A DNA stretch of 64,000 bases from Nocardioides sp. Root682 (GTDB lineage: Bacteria > Actinomycetota > Actinomycetes > Propionibacteriales > Nocardioidaceae), in contig NZ_LMHJ01000004.1 in the NCBI RefSeq assembly GCF_001427795.1, forward strand, positions 62,001-126,000, given 5' to 3'. Made by a program: the position numbers and the translations under genes. Numbering within the stretch: the first letter of the stretch is position 1; the number at the start of each line of letters is the position of its first letter. Positions 41,246 through 48,656 of the stretch are shown here, one piece after another. Under the pieces are notes generated by a model, which did no database searches, had not been told where the DNA came from, and saw nothing but the letters and a program-made list of their open reading frames with translations.

Positions 41246-42376
41246 CTACGTGCCGGCCGGTGGAGTAACCAAAACGAGCTTCGTCGGATCGACGTCGTCG
41301 CGAGCCCGCAAAGTCGGGAGGGCCGAGTGGTCGACCTGGTCGGGGTCGGCCATCGATGCCGCGAGCATCTGCACCTTGGCCTGTTCGAGGGACGACGAAA
41401 CGGACTGTGCGGAGGCCATCGCGGCGTAGAAGGATCTTGCAAACACGATGGCCGCAGTGTCGTCGATCGTGTCGGACATGCCGATGACGACTGGGACTGT
41501 CTGCAACAGGTCGTCGGCGCCGTCGAGACTCTCGCAGGCATTGAGCACAAGGAGACGTGGTGGCTCATCCGTCGCCCCGAGCAGCCGTGCGAGAAGCGTG
41601 AACTCGACGTCTTGCCCGCCCGGGTCACCTGCCTCGTTCTCCATCCACACACCAAGGGAGTCAGCGTGCCCTGAGAAGTGAACGATGTGCGGGCGGTGGT
41701 CGTTGAGACCGTCGGTCAGATCACCAAATGTTGCTGCGGGGGCGTGCTCGACGACGACGAGGTCGCGGTACTTCGAGCCACGCAGGCCCTGCTTCACCTG
41801 TCGAACCTCCTGATCGACGCGAAGCCAGGTCCCCTGTTCGACGACCGAGCCATCCGGTCTCGTCACGGTCGTGGTGGTGGCGTCGGGGTTCGCGGTCAAG
41901 TACAGGACTCGGAGTGGCTCCGATCGGGGCGGCACAACTTCGACGTACCGGACCTGTGTCGGCCCAGCGCTCGCCTTCGCGACTGCCCGTGCGTGGTTGA
42001 GCTCGTCCCGGCGGCGCCGCGATTCGTCCCGTCGCCTGGCGTTTTCCGCGGTTCTCCGCTCCGAGGCCTCCGCAGTGCGCAACGACGTAGTCTTCGATGC
42101 GACGTTTTTGTCGGCCGTCGCCATCTCCTTCCGCGCCTTGGCGATCTTCGCCTCGGCGGCCGCGGCCTTCTTCTCCTCGCGCTCGGCCGCGGTGCTCGCG
42201 GACCGAATAGTGGAGGCGTTTTTGGAACTTCTTGCTTGCTCTCGCTTCTTGCGCGCGGCTTCGCGAGCGGTCGCTGCGACCTTCTCCTGTGCCGCGATGA
42301 CCTTGGCGTAGCCGGCCTTCCTGTCTTCCAGGCTGGCGATCTCTTTGCGGAGCGTGTCACTGCGCGCCATCAGCAT
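41246..42376 (-). CDS. Coiled-coil CHAT-domain protease
   Basis: 376 residues. Residues 1-135 are an Ala/Arg/Lys/Glu-rich coiled coil (EREEKKAAAAEAKIAKARKE region). From about residue 165 (LRVLYLTANPD) comes a caspase-like CHAT domain: the catalytic His is about 237 in HIVHFSGHAD and the catalytic Cys about 281 in LLVLNACESL. The protein is the last gene of the ubiquitin-like operon and is the probable effector, a cysteine protease whose targets or activation could depend on the Ubl or on the coiled coil. Start options are 42376, 42370 and 42505; the longest adds an Arg-rich 43 residues and would leave 18 bp after the E1 stop. Confidence 0.82.
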   Translation of the reverse strand: MLMARSDTLRKEIASLEDRKAGYAKVIAAQEKVAATAREAARKKREQARSSKNASTIRSASTAAEREEKKAAAAEAKIAKARKEMATADKNVASKTTSLRTAEASERRTAENARRRDESRRRRDELNHARAVAKASAGPTQVRYVEVVPPRSEPLRVLYLTANPDATTTTVTRPDGSVVEQGTWLRVDQEVRQVKQGLRGSKYRDLVVVEHAPAATFGDLTDGLNDHRPHIVHFSGHADSLGVWMENEAGDPGGQDVEFTLLARLLGATDEPPRLLVLNACESLDGADDLLQTVPVVIGMSDTIDDTAAIVFARSFYAAMASAQSVSSSLEQAKVQMLAASMADPDQVDHSALPTLRARDDVDPTKLVLVTPPAGT

Positions 42377-42523
42377 CCAATCTCTAGTCGGCTGGTGTTC
42401 TTTAGTCTGTTCTGAAGAGACGGCGGCGATCCGTCGCCCCATCAGAGTTCGCGGTTGGCTCGAAGCTGGTTCCTCTCTTCTTCGTGCGGTCCTTAACGAG
42501 CTCATTCGGCCACTGTCATGAGC

Positions 42524-43978
42524 TCATCGGTCCTCCGTTCGACGGCGTCGGACGGTCTGCAGGAGGTGCCGGGGGCTCCACCATGCAGCGCGCTCACGCG
42601 GGTCGGCCGAGGCGATGCGGGTGGCAAGGCTCGCATCGGTTGGCAGCCCGGCGTCGCCGCACCATCGACAGTCCGGGTCCTGACGTGAAAGCAGGCCGGC
42701 GGTCTGACCGGTCCGGACGAACTGCAGCTGCTGATCAGCCACCTCTTCTTGGTGGAGGTCGGTCACGGCGAGCATGAAGTCAGTGGCTGCCTGTCCGGCC
42801 GCGACTGCGTTCAACGTGATCACGCTCGGAGCGGGCACGTCCTCGATGTAGCGAGCGGCCTTTCGTTCCGCGTCAGGCAGCATCTCGATGGCGAGCTCTG
42901 TGGCGTCGATCAGACCGTTGCACCAGAAGCAGCCCTGACCTGGGGTCATCCGTCGGTAAACGGTGTGGATCCGGCCAACGTCGCCTGCATCGTCGACTGG
43001 AACCATGACACCGACTTCGGTCGCGGGAATGAGATAGGTCTCCACAATTGCGTTGACCCAGTGGCGCGCGGCATGGCTATCGGCGGCCAGGAAGACCCAG
43101 TCGCACTGGCTCAGCGCCTGCAGCGACTGGGAATGCTCGACCCGCGACTTCATAGTCTTCACCTCGACGCTGGGGTTCGCGCGGCGGGCATTGCGGCGGC
43201 CGAGCGCTACCTTCGGCCGGCCGACATCTCGCCTGCGGGCGCCGAGGAGCCGCGGAAGGTTCGTGGACTCCACGTTGTCGCCGTCGATCAGGAGCAGGCT
43301 GCCGACGCCGAGCCGGGCCAAATACTCCGTCAGCAGGCTGCCGACTCCCCCCTGTCCGACGATCGCAACGCGCATGTCAGCGAAGCACGCCTGACCGGCG
43401 GCACCGAAAAGTCGCGACTGTCGGTCGAAGAGCTCCGACGAGCCCATCACCTGCGCGAGGTTTGGCCGTAGTCGCCGCAGCGCACTGCCCGGCACCACGA
43501 GCTCGCCGAGCGGCACTCGGCTCCCGTCGGGAAGCCAGAGGTCACCGGCTGCCGCGTACGGCGTGCACACAACCGCCCCGACAACTTGCTTCGTGATCCG
43601 GCCGATCGCCGGATAGCCGCGTTCGTGACTGGCCATGTCCACTTGGGAGAACGCCACTTCGGTCGTACCGCCGTGATTGTGGAGCGCGAGGTACGCCAAC
43701 CCATCACGGCGAGCGCGCAGGGCGGCGTCCCGCACGAACTCCGCAGTCAGGGCCCGGTGGCCGTGAACCCCTGGCACGTAGTCCTTGCCCTCCTCGGCCA
43801 GCAGAAGCTGATCACCGAGCAGACGAACGCCGCGTGGCCCGTCAACGACCCTGGCGAGCAGGATCGCGCCGTGCTCGCCTCCCTGGCCGAACAGGTGTCC
43901 TTCGAGGCGCGCCCAGTCGCGGGGGCGGAGCACCAAGCTCCACCCCCGCGTCGGCGGGTTCACTGCTCGGCGAACCAT
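42524..43978 (-). CDS. JAMM peptidase-E1 (ThiF) fusion protein
   Basis: 484 residues. The N-terminal domain is a JAB/JAMM metallopeptidase: Glu35 in GGEHGAIL, then His100, His102, Ser111 and Asp114 (HNH-x8-SxxD). From residue about 200 comes a ThiF/MoeB/E1 adenylating domain: VGQGGVGS (206-213), IDGD (231-234), NLPR (240-243) and Lys256. Two CxxC pairs (350/353 and 437/440) should bind zinc. The segment PAPSVITLNAVAAGQA, where many E1 relatives carry a catalytic Cys, has none. It should process the Ubl C terminus and activate it by adenylation. Its start lies 19 bp inside the E2-like gene. Confidence 0.88.
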   Translation of the reverse strand: MVRRAVNPPTRGWSLVLRPRDWARLEGHLFGQGGEHGAILLARVVDGPRGVRLLGDQLLLAEEGKDYVPGVHGHRALTAEFVRDAALRARRDGLAYLALHNHGGTTEVAFSQVDMASHERGYPAIGRITKQVVGAVVCTPYAAAGDLWLPDGSRVPLGELVVPGSALRRLRPNLAQVMGSSELFDRQSRLFGAAGQACFADMRVAIVGQGGVGSLLTEYLARLGVGSLLLIDGDNVESTNLPRLLGARRRDVGRPKVALGRRNARRANPSVEVKTMKSRVEHSQSLQALSQCDWVFLAADSHAARHWVNAIVETYLIPATEVGVMVPVDDAGDVGRIHTVYRRMTPGQGCFWCNGLIDATELAIEMLPDAERKAARYIEDVPAPSVITLNAVAAGQAATDFMLAVTDLHQEEVADQQLQFVRTGQTAGLLSRQDPDCRWCGDAGLPTDASLATRIASADPRERAAWWSPRHLLQTVRRRRTEDR

Positions 43979-44349
43979 GACAACACCTTCGCCGCCTTCA
44001 GCGCCGCCGTGTCGCGGCTTGGGTTCCAGCCGTTCGACCGTCTAGAGAGTTGCATCGCTGGTCTGGACTGCCACTCGACGGACTGAACGGCCGAGCCGTG
44101 CGCTGTGCCGTCCGTGCGGACGACGCGACCGATGTAGTGCGGGTAGACGTCCGCGTTCGGATACGCGCCGGTGAGGCGGAAGCCCAACCAGGTGAGACTG
44201 GGCTCGTACTGGTCGCCGACGTGGACGTTCTTGATGATCACCACGGCTCCGTCGGCGTCGCGGATGACCTCCACATCGTGGTCGGGGAACTGTTCGCGCA
44301 CCCCTTCGACGGCCTCCTCGATCGGGCTGAGGGAGTTAGGAGTTGTCAT
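43960..44349 (-). CDS. E2/UBC-fold protein lacking cysteine
   Basis: 129 residues. The core LTWLGFRLTGAYPNADVYPHYIG resembles the beta-sheet and YPxxxP region of E2 enzymes and the end (ALKAAKVLSWF) the C-terminal helix, matching prokaryotic E2-like families found beside E1/JAB genes. There is no cysteine in the whole protein, so it cannot form an E2 thioester. His71 in the YPH motif is the most prominent polar residue. It may be a scaffold for E1-Ubl or for substrate. Its start overlaps the Ubl gene by 14 bp and its stop overlaps the E1 gene by 19 bp. ATG 44349 was chosen because earlier residues are shadow sequence of the Ubl gene. Confidence 0.65.
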   Translation of the reverse strand: MTTPNSLSPIEEAVEGVREQFPDHDVEVIRDADGAVVIIKNVHVGDQYEPSLTWLGFRLTGAYPNADVYPHYIGRVVRTDGTAHGSAVQSVEWQSRPAMQLSRRSNGWNPSRDTAALKAAKVLSWFAEQ

Positions 44350-44626
44350 CGCCGGTGACCGCCAGGAAGTCGAGTCCTTGGTGGATCTCGATGAGATCCG
44401 CGTCCCCAATCACCTGATAGTGGTTGCCGTGCTGCACGGAGAGGACGAAGTTCGGAGCAATGTCCTTGACGCCCTGATCGATCGCGGCCTGCTTGATCTG
44501 CAGGCCGGTGTACTTGCCCTTCGGCAGGGTCACATCAGCGTTGTTGACGACGATCGTGACGTCGTGGGGCTTCTGGCGGTTGGGCGCGTTCTCCGGGTGC
44601 GGATGTGCCTGCTCGGCTACTGTCAT
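44336..44626 (-). CDS. Ubiquitin-like protein, single multiubiquitin-type domain
   Basis: 96 residues: a Pro/His-rich leader of about 22, then a beta-grasp domain (DVTIVVNNADVTLPKGKYTGLQIKQAA ... NFVLSVQHGNHYQVIGDADLIEIHQGLDFLAVTG) that follows the Multi_ubiq pattern (beta hairpin, 'TG-x-QI' helix, 'FxL' strand, 'D-x-I-x-I' strand, 'FxxV' end). It ends G92-DDNS, so exposure of a C-terminal Gly needs removal of four residues, which the JAMM domain next door could do. AGAAAGG upstream is a good ribosome site. It is the first gene of the four-gene operon. Confidence 0.75.
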   Translation of the reverse strand: MTVAEQAHPHPENAPNRQKPHDVTIVVNNADVTLPKGKYTGLQIKQAAIDQGVKDIAPNFVLSVQHGNHYQVIGDADLIEIHQGLDFLAVTGDDNS

Positions 44627-44656
44627 GGCCGGGCCTTTCTCTGAGTTGGGCTTCGT

Positions 44657-44696
44657 TGGTGGCGGCGCGTCCGGTCCAATGGCAGCGCCGCCACCA
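44657..44696 (-). promoter_or_regulatory. 12-bp hairpin in the leader of the Ubl operon
   Basis: TGGTGGCGGCGC (44657-44668) and its exact complement (44685-44696) enclose a 16-nt loop. It lies 30-70 bp upstream of the Ubl start, between that gene and the divergent toxin promoter, and could attenuate transcription or insulate the two units. Confidence 0.6.
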
Positions 44697-44750
44697 CATG
44701 TACGATCGGGGCTAGATTTCTGTACCTGATCGGTTGAACATTCGTAACAA

Positions 44751-44771
44751 TACACCACAACGGTGTATGAT
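44751..44771 (+). promoter_or_regulatory. Operator and -10 of the HigBA module
   Basis: TACACC-ACAAC-GGTGTA is a perfect inverted repeat (44751-44767), overlapped by TATGAT at 44766-44771, a good -10 about 20 bp before the toxin GTG. This fits autorepression by the XRE antitoxin. Confidence 0.6.
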
Positions 44772-44790
44772 CTAGTCATGGAGCGGTGGG

Positions 44791-45126
44791 GTGGAGTTCG
44801 GCTTCGGACGGGAGCGCGATGCGGCGCTCTTCAACGATCCGCGCCGGCTCCGACAGAAGTACGGCCCCCGTTGTGCTGAGAAGATCGAGGCGCGGCTCGC
44901 CCAGATCAATGCTGCGGCAAACCTGGACATCCTGTGCCAGTTGCCTCAAGCCCGATGCCACCAGCTGGTCGCTGATCGAAGCGAGCAGTTCTCCCTCGAC
45001 CTCGAGCATCCGCTCCGCCTGATCGTGCAGGTGGCAGACAACCCGGTCCCGCGTCTCGACGATGGCGGGATCGACCGCAGCCGCGTTCAGCGGCTCATCT
45101 TCATCGAGATCGCGAACACGCACTGA
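44791..45126 (+). CDS. higB: HigB-like toxin, RelE/ParE fold
   Basis: 111 residues, GTG start. Residues such as DPRRLRQKYGPRCAEKIEARLAQINAAANLDIL and RLIVQVADNPV follow the 'plasmid maintenance system killer' HigB family, which cleaves mRNA on the ribosome. Toxin precedes antitoxin, as usual for HigBA. The antitoxin start is 23 bp downstream. Confidence 0.75.
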   Translation: MEFGFGRERDAALFNDPRRLRQKYGPRCAEKIEARLAQINAAANLDILCQLPQARCHQLVADRSEQFSLDLEHPLRLIVQVADNPVPRLDDGGIDRSRVQRLIFIEIANTH

Positions 45127-45149
45127 GCGTCCTGAGAGGAGGCAAGAAC

Positions 45150-46277
45150 ATGGAGATCGCACACGAAGAAGTCGTGCAGCAGGACTGGCACCCCTACGTT
45201 CCTGCCAGCATCCCCGCTCCCGGATACACGCTGCGAGAGACCCTTGAGGCAATTGGCATGTCGCAAAGCAAGCTCGCGTCGCGCACCGGCCTGACCCTCA
45301 AGCACATCAACCAGATAATCCAGGGCAACGCGGCCATCAGCCCCGGTACAGCAGTCGCCCTGGAACGCGCGACCGGAGTCCCGGCGTCGTTCTGGAACAA
45401 CCTCGAATCCCAGTACCAAGACCACAAGGTGCGGGCCGACGAGGCCGACGAGCTCGCCGCTAGTGCCGAGTGGATCGAGAAGATGCCAGTCTCCGATCTG
45501 CGGAAGCGCGGCTTTGTCTCTGCCACCAAACGCGACCCAGGGCGCCTGCTCCAGGAACTGTTGACGTTCTTCGGCGTCGCCACCATCAAAGCCTGGGACA
45601 CATCCTGGGATCAGCCGGCCGCAGCCTTCCTCCAGTCCGGCGCGTACTCAATTGACCCAGCTGCGGTAGCCGCCTGGCTCCGCCTCGGTGAGATTGCCGC
45701 GCAAGAGATGGAGCACGAACCGTTCGATCGGGCAAAGCTGCGGTCACTGCTTCCGGAGCTACGAGCGATGACCGTTCAGGACCCCTCGGACTTCTACCCG
45801 TCGCTCGTCGACAAGCTCGCCCATGCAGGGGTATGCCTTGTCCTAGTCCCGGACATCGCCGGTACCCGCGCCAGTGGCGCCACCCGCTTCCTATCTCCTG
45901 CTCGCGCGGTCGTTCAGCTCAGTAACCGCGGTAAGCGGAACGACAAGTTCTGGTTCGCGCTGTTCCATGAGATCGGACATCTCCTCCTCCACAGCAAGAA
46001 GGAGACGTTCATGCGCTTCGACGACAAGGAAGCAGGCGGCAAAGGCGCCCGCGTCGAGGAGGAGGCAAACAAGTTCGCCGGAGAACTGCTGATTCCAGTT
46101 GACGCCGAGCCGGTGTTGCTCGCGATGAAGACGCCAGCGGATGCCGAAGCGCTAGCGGCGCAGCTCGGGATCGCGCCAGCCATTGTCGCCGGGCGCTACC
46201 AGCGTGAGACCGAGCAATGGTCCTTCGGACGGACGTTGTTCCAGAGGTACGAGATTGGGGACTCCCCCGAGGAGTGA
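45150..46277 (+). CDS. HigA-like XRE antitoxin fused to ImmA/IrrE metalloprotease
   Basis: 375 residues. Residues about 25-80 are an XRE helix-turn-helix (TLRETLEAIGMSQSKLASRTGLTLKHINQIIQGNAAISPGTAVALERATG), the HigA type. After a helical linker comes an ImmA/IrrE (DUF955) domain with the zinc site HEIGHLLLH (about residue 272) and the conserved EEEANKFAGELLIP. The fused protease could cleave the repressor part or another protein on stress, as ImmA does for ICEBs1. It has an AGGAGGCAAGAAC ribosome site. GC is lower than in the core genome. Confidence 0.85.
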   Translation: MEIAHEEVVQQDWHPYVPASIPAPGYTLRETLEAIGMSQSKLASRTGLTLKHINQIIQGNAAISPGTAVALERATGVPASFWNNLESQYQDHKVRADEADELAASAEWIEKMPVSDLRKRGFVSATKRDPGRLLQELLTFFGVATIKAWDTSWDQPAAAFLQSGAYSIDPAAVAAWLRLGEIAAQEMEHEPFDRAKLRSLLPELRAMTVQDPSDFYPSLVDKLAHAGVCLVLVPDIAGTRASGATRFLSPARAVVQLSNRGKRNDKFWFALFHEIGHLLLHSKKETFMRFDDKEAGGKGARVEEEANKFAGELLIPVDAEPVLLAMKTPADAEALAAQLGIAPAIVAGRYQRETEQWSFGRTLFQRYEIGDSPEE

Positions 46278-46609
46278 TGGCACCACCCCCGAGCCCAGCT
46301 CAGCGCTCATTTTCTCCGACGTGCACTTCGGCATCATTAGCGCTCAGCGCTGCGGGATGCGTTAACGGCATCGGCCGTGGCCGACCGACTTTGGGCAGGT
46401 GGCTGATCCGACCCCTCAGGATCGGCTCGTCAGCACAGCTCTACCGGTAGTACTGCAGCGAGGTCGGGCGCATTCGGGAAACCTGTGAGCGTGCTGTTCT
46501 GATCGACAGCAACATCGCGATCGCGAGCGACTCTTCGGCCACAACCTGGAGCCGGGTGCAGAGACCGCGCTGCGCTTCCTGGGCATAACGCAAGCGCGTC
46601 TTTCCGCCA
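46278..46609. other. Intergenic stretch, no gene seen
   Basis: 332 bp between convergent genes. Short frames on both strands lack ribosome sites and family features. A GAGCTGTGCT/AGCACAGCTC-like element lies near 46431-46441, but I see no clear terminator or repeat. Confidence 0.35.
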
Positions 46610-46990
46610 CTACTGCCCGTAGGCGAATCGTGCCTTGAGCTCCGCACTGCTGATGGTGTGTCGCGGAAGGTCGGGTGAGGTGAGGGCGAGCCCGAGGACA
46701 CCTTCGAGTGCGGCGACGTCGCGCAGGGTCAGTTGCGCATAGCCGCGGAGAAGTTTGCTGAGGCGGCCTGGCGCGATTCCGGATTGCTCCTCGAGCCATG
46801 ACTTGGGGCGCTCGGCCCGCTCGAGCCGCGCAGTCAGCTCGACCACGAAGTGGTGCTGAAGTTCGGCGGCTCGCATGGTCGCGTACCCCGCGGGAGTCGT
46901 GGGCTCGATCCAGATCACGTCCGTCGGGCGGCCGAAGAGCGCAGGATGCTCCAGTAGGTCGCGGGGCATCGTTGACGGCGGTTTCGGCAC
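46610..46990 (-). CDS. XRE-like DNA-binding protein
   Basis: 126 residues, GTG start. RPKSWLEEQSGIAPGRLSKLLRGYAQLTLRDVAALEGVLGL is a helix-turn-helix of XRE type in the middle; before it a helical region (YATMRAAELQHHFVVELTARLER) resembles a dimerisation segment. It is divergent from the CxxC protein at 47064 with 73 bp between the starts, so it may bind the 20-bp palindrome over that start codon. Confidence 0.65.
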   Translation of the reverse strand: MPKPPSTMPRDLLEHPALFGRPTDVIWIEPTTPAGYATMRAAELQHHFVVELTARLERAERPKSWLEEQSGIAPGRLSKLLRGYAQLTLRDVAALEGVLGLALTSPDLPRHTISSAELKARFAYGQ

Positions 46991-47052
46991 GCGTCAAAAC
47001 ATAGGCCGACTCCAGCCCTGTGGATAACCGCAAGAAGGCCTTATCGCGGCTT

Positions 47053-47072
47053 ATCTTCCATATATGGAAGAT
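47053..47072. promoter_or_regulatory. 20-bp perfect palindrome over a start codon
   Basis: ATCTTCCATATATGGAAGAT, fully self-complementary. The ATG of the rightward gene (47064) sits in its right half. It lies between divergent genes, one for an XRE protein; a dimeric repressor site is the simplest reading. Confidence 0.7.
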
Positions 47073-47456
47073 GCATCTCGGGGAAGTGAAGAGCATGATG
47101 CGAAGTCGGTACTCGCACGCATGGCCGCGACGGGGCATGTCCTCGGTTGTAGCGAAGGGTGGTTCCCACTGATTGGCGAACTTGATCGACAGCTCGCAGA
47201 GTTGGATCCGGCCTATGACTTGTTTCGCGTCGGCAGGGTGGACGGGGTCTTGGTGTTCGACGCCAAGCCGTCGGAACCTGACCTGGCCGCCCAGTTCAGC
47301 GCGCTCATTGATGTGGCGTCGCGACGAGCGAGTGCTGCGTGCGAGGTCTGTGGTGGTCACGGGGAGATCCGAACGATCCATGGGCTGGCCGAAGTTCTGT
47401 GCGCCGCGCATCAGGTGGCGGCTGAACAAGCTGAGTGGCGTCGCCTCGGAACCTGA
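47064..47456 (+). CDS. Hypothetical protein with CxxC motif
   Basis: 130 residues. The end (SAACEVCGGHGEIRTIHGLAEVLCAAHQVAAEQAEW) holds CxxC and a later CAAH, possibly a zinc site. The first 90 residues (GWFPLIGELDRQLAELDPAYDLFRVGRVDGVLVFDAKPS) are acidic and predict as alpha/beta. I do not recognise a family. The start codon is covered by the palindrome, so an untranslated operator reading is possible; no strong ribosome site is visible, which would suit a leaderless message. Confidence 0.5.
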   Translation: MEDASRGSEEHDAKSVLARMAATGHVLGCSEGWFPLIGELDRQLAELDPAYDLFRVGRVDGVLVFDAKPSEPDLAAQFSALIDVASRRASAACEVCGGHGEIRTIHGLAEVLCAAHQVAAEQAEWRRLGT

Positions 47457-47493
47457 CAGATTCGGTGAACAGGAGCCGAGTGATGGGTCTTGA

Positions 47494-48312
47494 ATGACGG
47501 TGGCCGTCAAGGAGGTCCGCTTGCGCTCGTTCCAGCCGTTTCCGCGCCGGGAGCTCAGGCGCCTGCGCGCCAGTTGGCTTCGCCGAAACTGGGACGTCGT
47601 CGGGTTCCTTGCCGTCGGGTTCACCCTCATGGCAGCCCTCATCACAGTCCCGCTGTCCATGTCTGACTTGCCTGGCCGGTGGTACCTCCTGGGATTCCTC
47701 CACGCCGGCCTCGCTGCAGCGGCGTTGCACCTGTGCAACTCGGCCTTTTTGGCCCACGAGGGCACCGCCGTGTGGCAGCTCAGGGGTGCGTGGGGAGAGG
47801 AGAACACCCGCTCGGAGTTGCAGAAGGCGAAGCGGCGACGGGTCATCTGGGGGTGGGTCGACAGCATCACCCTGCGGGACGGGGACCTCGACCATGTCGT
47901 CGTCACGCGGTCCGGGGGCATCGTCGTACTGGACTCGAAATGGCGAAGTGCCGTCGATGCGAGGTCGATCGCAGAGATGACCGCATCCGCCAAGCGCGCT
48001 GGTGCGCGAGCACAAGGGCTGGCTCGGACGTTGCTCAAGTCGGAGCGCGGGGTCAAGCACCGTGCGTCTGCGCAGCCCGTCACGGTTGTCTCTGTCGTGG
48101 TGCTGTGGGGCGCTGTGAGACAGACCGTGCCGGACGGCCATGAGGTGGACGGGGTGCACTTCGTCGACGGCCGCAAGCTCGTTCCGTGGCTTCGGCAGCT
48201 TGGTGGACCTTCGGTGCCGAGTGAGGCCGCACGCGACGTGCTGGAGCAGCTGAAGGACTACAGGGCGACAGCGTTCAAGGCCGCGCAGGAGCGGGCGCCC
48301 GGCCGGCGTTGA
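47494..48312 (+). CDS. Membrane-anchored NERD-domain protein
   Basis: 272 residues. Two helices (VVGFLAVGFTLMAALITVPLSM and WYLLGFLHAGLAAAALHLC) lead into a NERD nuclease-related domain: GAWGEENTRSEL, then DGDLDHVVVTRSGGIVVLDSKW, the Asp-(x)n-(D/E)-x-K core of PD-(D/E)XK enzymes. NERD proteins are common in mobile elements and DNA-processing or defence loci. A nuclease at the membrane could act on incoming DNA; that role is inference. Confidence 0.75.
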   Translation: MTVAVKEVRLRSFQPFPRRELRRLRASWLRRNWDVVGFLAVGFTLMAALITVPLSMSDLPGRWYLLGFLHAGLAAAALHLCNSAFLAHEGTAVWQLRGAWGEENTRSELQKAKRRRVIWGWVDSITLRDGDLDHVVVTRSGGIVVLDSKWRSAVDARSIAEMTASAKRAGARAQGLARTLLKSERGVKHRASAQPVTVVSVVVLWGAVRQTVPDGHEVDGVHFVDGRKLVPWLRQLGGPSVPSEAARDVLEQLKDYRATAFKAAQERAPGRR

Positions 48313-48347
48313 GTTCGCCCGAAGGAGACCCGACCGTGGTCGTGATC

Positions 48348-48560
48348 TCAGTCGCCTGCCCTCAAGAAGCGGCGCAGTTCGGCGACGGTTGTGTAGAGGC
48401 GGCCGTTGCCGTTGAACCGCCACCATCGCGGTCCGCGCCTGAGGCGGCGCCATTCGCGGACGGTGCGTTGCGGGGTGCGGATGAAGGCGCAGAACTCCTC
48501 GAACATGAGGATGTGGTTGTCGTCCCAGTCGTCGGGTACGCCCAGCGGCTTGATGCTCAT
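48348..48560 (-). CDS. Excisionase-like helix-turn-helix protein
   Basis: 70 residues with an AAGGAG ribosome site. MFEEFCAFIRTPQRTVREWRRLRRGPRWWRFNGNGRLYTTVAELRRFL is the MerR-like winged helix of AlpA/Xis excisionases ('helix-turn-helix domain 17'). It would direct excision of the island or repress its genes. No integrase gene is paired with it in this window. Confidence 0.8.
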   Translation of the reverse strand: MSIKPLGVPDDWDDNHILMFEEFCAFIRTPQRTVREWRRLRRGPRWWRFNGNGRLYTTVAELRRFLRAGD

Positions 48561-48656
48561 TGATGACTCCTTGGGTTGGCGCGGACTGGCGTCGGCTGCT
48601 CTTAGTCACCTATGTGAGATTTGCGGTTCGCAGCGATCACGGTTCGTACAAGTTGG

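Noticed and set aside
40921..41655. A minus-strand frame next to the tRNA considered as an integrase remnant
   Set aside because: Only the last 50 or so codons lie outside the CHAT gene and none shows the tyrosine-recombinase R-H-R-Y residues. It cannot be called a gene.
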